Made by a program: the position numbers and the translations under genes. A model generated the notes under the pieces. It did no database searches. It had not been told where the DNA came from and saw only the letters and a program-made list of their open reading frames with translations. DNA of 64,000 bases from Ophiura sarsii (Eukaryota > Echinodermata > Ophiuroidea > Amphilepidida > Ophiuridae): positions 69,194,682 through 69,258,681 of the forward strand of contig CM069453.1 of assembly GCA_035610835.1 (NCBI GenBank), read 5' to 3'. The first letter of the stretch is position 1. Each line of letters starts with the position of its first letter. Shown here one piece after another: positions 63,050 to 64,000 of the stretch.

Positions 63050-63915
63050 ACCACCAACCATCGACCATTTGAGAGCAGGGTCAACCAACCCCCAGAACCA
63101 TGAAATAAAAAGAATTGACAATTTTTTCAAGTTACGCAACCAATCAGGTAATGCCATCCATGGTGGTAATGGTGATTTCGCATTGTGTATTTTTTAAAAG
63201 GAAACAATTGCTGTCATCCTCCTTTTTTCATAAAGTTAGGAAGAGAAACTAGGTTTTATTTTTATTTGGCCTCATAACAAATTTCAGTAATGTTTGCTCC
63301 TCCCCTAAGAAAGTCAAGAATCCAACACCCCCATCTCAATACCATCCGAACCCCCCAGCCCAAACCCTACTCCAAGTCTCCTACCACAATACAACCTCAT
63401 AAGTTACGGGCCTCCTCCATCCATCCCAACCCCACCATTAGTCGGGAAAAGGGGGTTTTTTTCGGGTTTTTTTTCTTCTCACTTGCCCTTTTTTCAGGTA
63501 CCAAAAGTAAAATGAGAAGTACTTGTTGTGGTAACCCAAAAACGGGGAACAAAATCTTTAATATTTTGATGAGTATTTTTATTTTCTCAACACTTAAAAA
63601 AAATATGAAAAATTAAAATTTTGATTTTCTACTAATATTTGCAAAAAAATTGAAATTTGCAAAAAAATATTGAAATTTTCAACAACAAAAATGATTTTTT
63701 TTTTTAAAAATTAAAAATGTTCAACAAAAAAAAAATTCAAAAAAAAAGGGTTTTTGAGTCGGAATGATTAAGAGGGTCGGGCGGACGAGGACAATCAAAC
63801 AATTTTATTTTTTTGGCCTTAAGGTTGTTCCTATGGCTAATTTTTTATTTGATATTTTAACCCTAACTCTACTACACCATATGGCAACTGGGCGGAAAAC
63901 ATGTTTTAATAGCCC
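63050..63915. other. Low-complexity AT-rich sequence, no gene
   Basis: Runs of A, T and C-rich short phrases. 63600-63750 is dominated by AAAATTTT-type runs. The open frame 63290-63616 has no recognisable domain. Confidence 0.4.
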
Positions 63916-63920
63916 GGCGT

Positions 63921-64000
63921 GCAGGTTTTTGGGCTACAAAATGGACCCAGGCTATATAACGAGGCGAATCAGGTTTTTGGGCTACAAAACGGACCCAGGC
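63921..64000 (+). repeat. 49-bp tandem repeat running off the window
   Basis: CAGGTTTTTGGGCTACAAAA followed by (T/C)GGACCCAGGC occurs at 63921-63951 and 63970-64000, 49 bp apart. The array may continue to the right. Confidence 0.75.

Overview
This is a window of AT-rich animal nuclear DNA that is mostly intron and transposon. Long reading frames are rare, coding sequence is split into short GT-AG exons, and the repeat set (non-LTR LINEs, DIRS-type retroelement fragments, hAT, Tc1/mariner-like and piggyBac-like non-autonomous DNA elements) is typical of metazoans. A death-domain/ROC/COR gene, together with these repeats, suits a marine invertebrate deuterostome such as an echinoderm, hemichordate or lancelet, but the species cannot be fixed from the sequence.

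One gene dominates. Eleven coding exons on the minus strand, from 52160 down to 3037, join with compatible phases into the first 483 residues of a protein. The order is a short start exon, a death domain, a ROC (Ras-of-complex) GTPase domain with P-loop and DxxGQ motif, and the beginning of COR. The C-terminal part lies beyond the left edge. One or two upstream exons (53262-53359 and perhaps one ending at 54880) look like 5' UTR. Intron 3 (25841-48161) is about 22 kb.

Nearly everything else is mobile DNA, mainly in the introns of this gene. From left to right: inverted-repeat elements at 0.6 and 2.2-2.7 kb; a 3.0-kb composite inverted-repeat element (3573-6575) whose outer blocks point the same way; LINE 3' ends; foldback and TIR elements at 8.8-14.7 kb; a LINE fragment at 15.4 kb; degenerate tandem repeats at 17.6-19.5 kb; DIRS remnants at 10.1 and 21-22.4 kb; and a mariner-like element with a transposase remnant at 22.9-24.0 kb. 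A 6.4-kb element (27516-33954) has subterminal zones packed with the palindrome AAGTATACTT. A hAT-like insertion with a perfect 8-bp duplication lies at 34.4 kb, and a nearly intact single-ORF LINE (38951-41965) is followed by ten 38-bp hairpin repeats.

Upstream of the gene (55.7-63 kb) are hAT-like elements, one inserted into a LINE and itself carrying another, an inverted copy of the 34-35 kb dispersed repeat, and a 1.2-kb element built from GCGCTAAT-type palindromes. No functional tRNA, rRNA or CRISPR was found. The most distinctive items are the AAGTATACTT element, the composite element with the flipped end block, the LINE hairpin array, and the N-terminal death-ROC arrangement.
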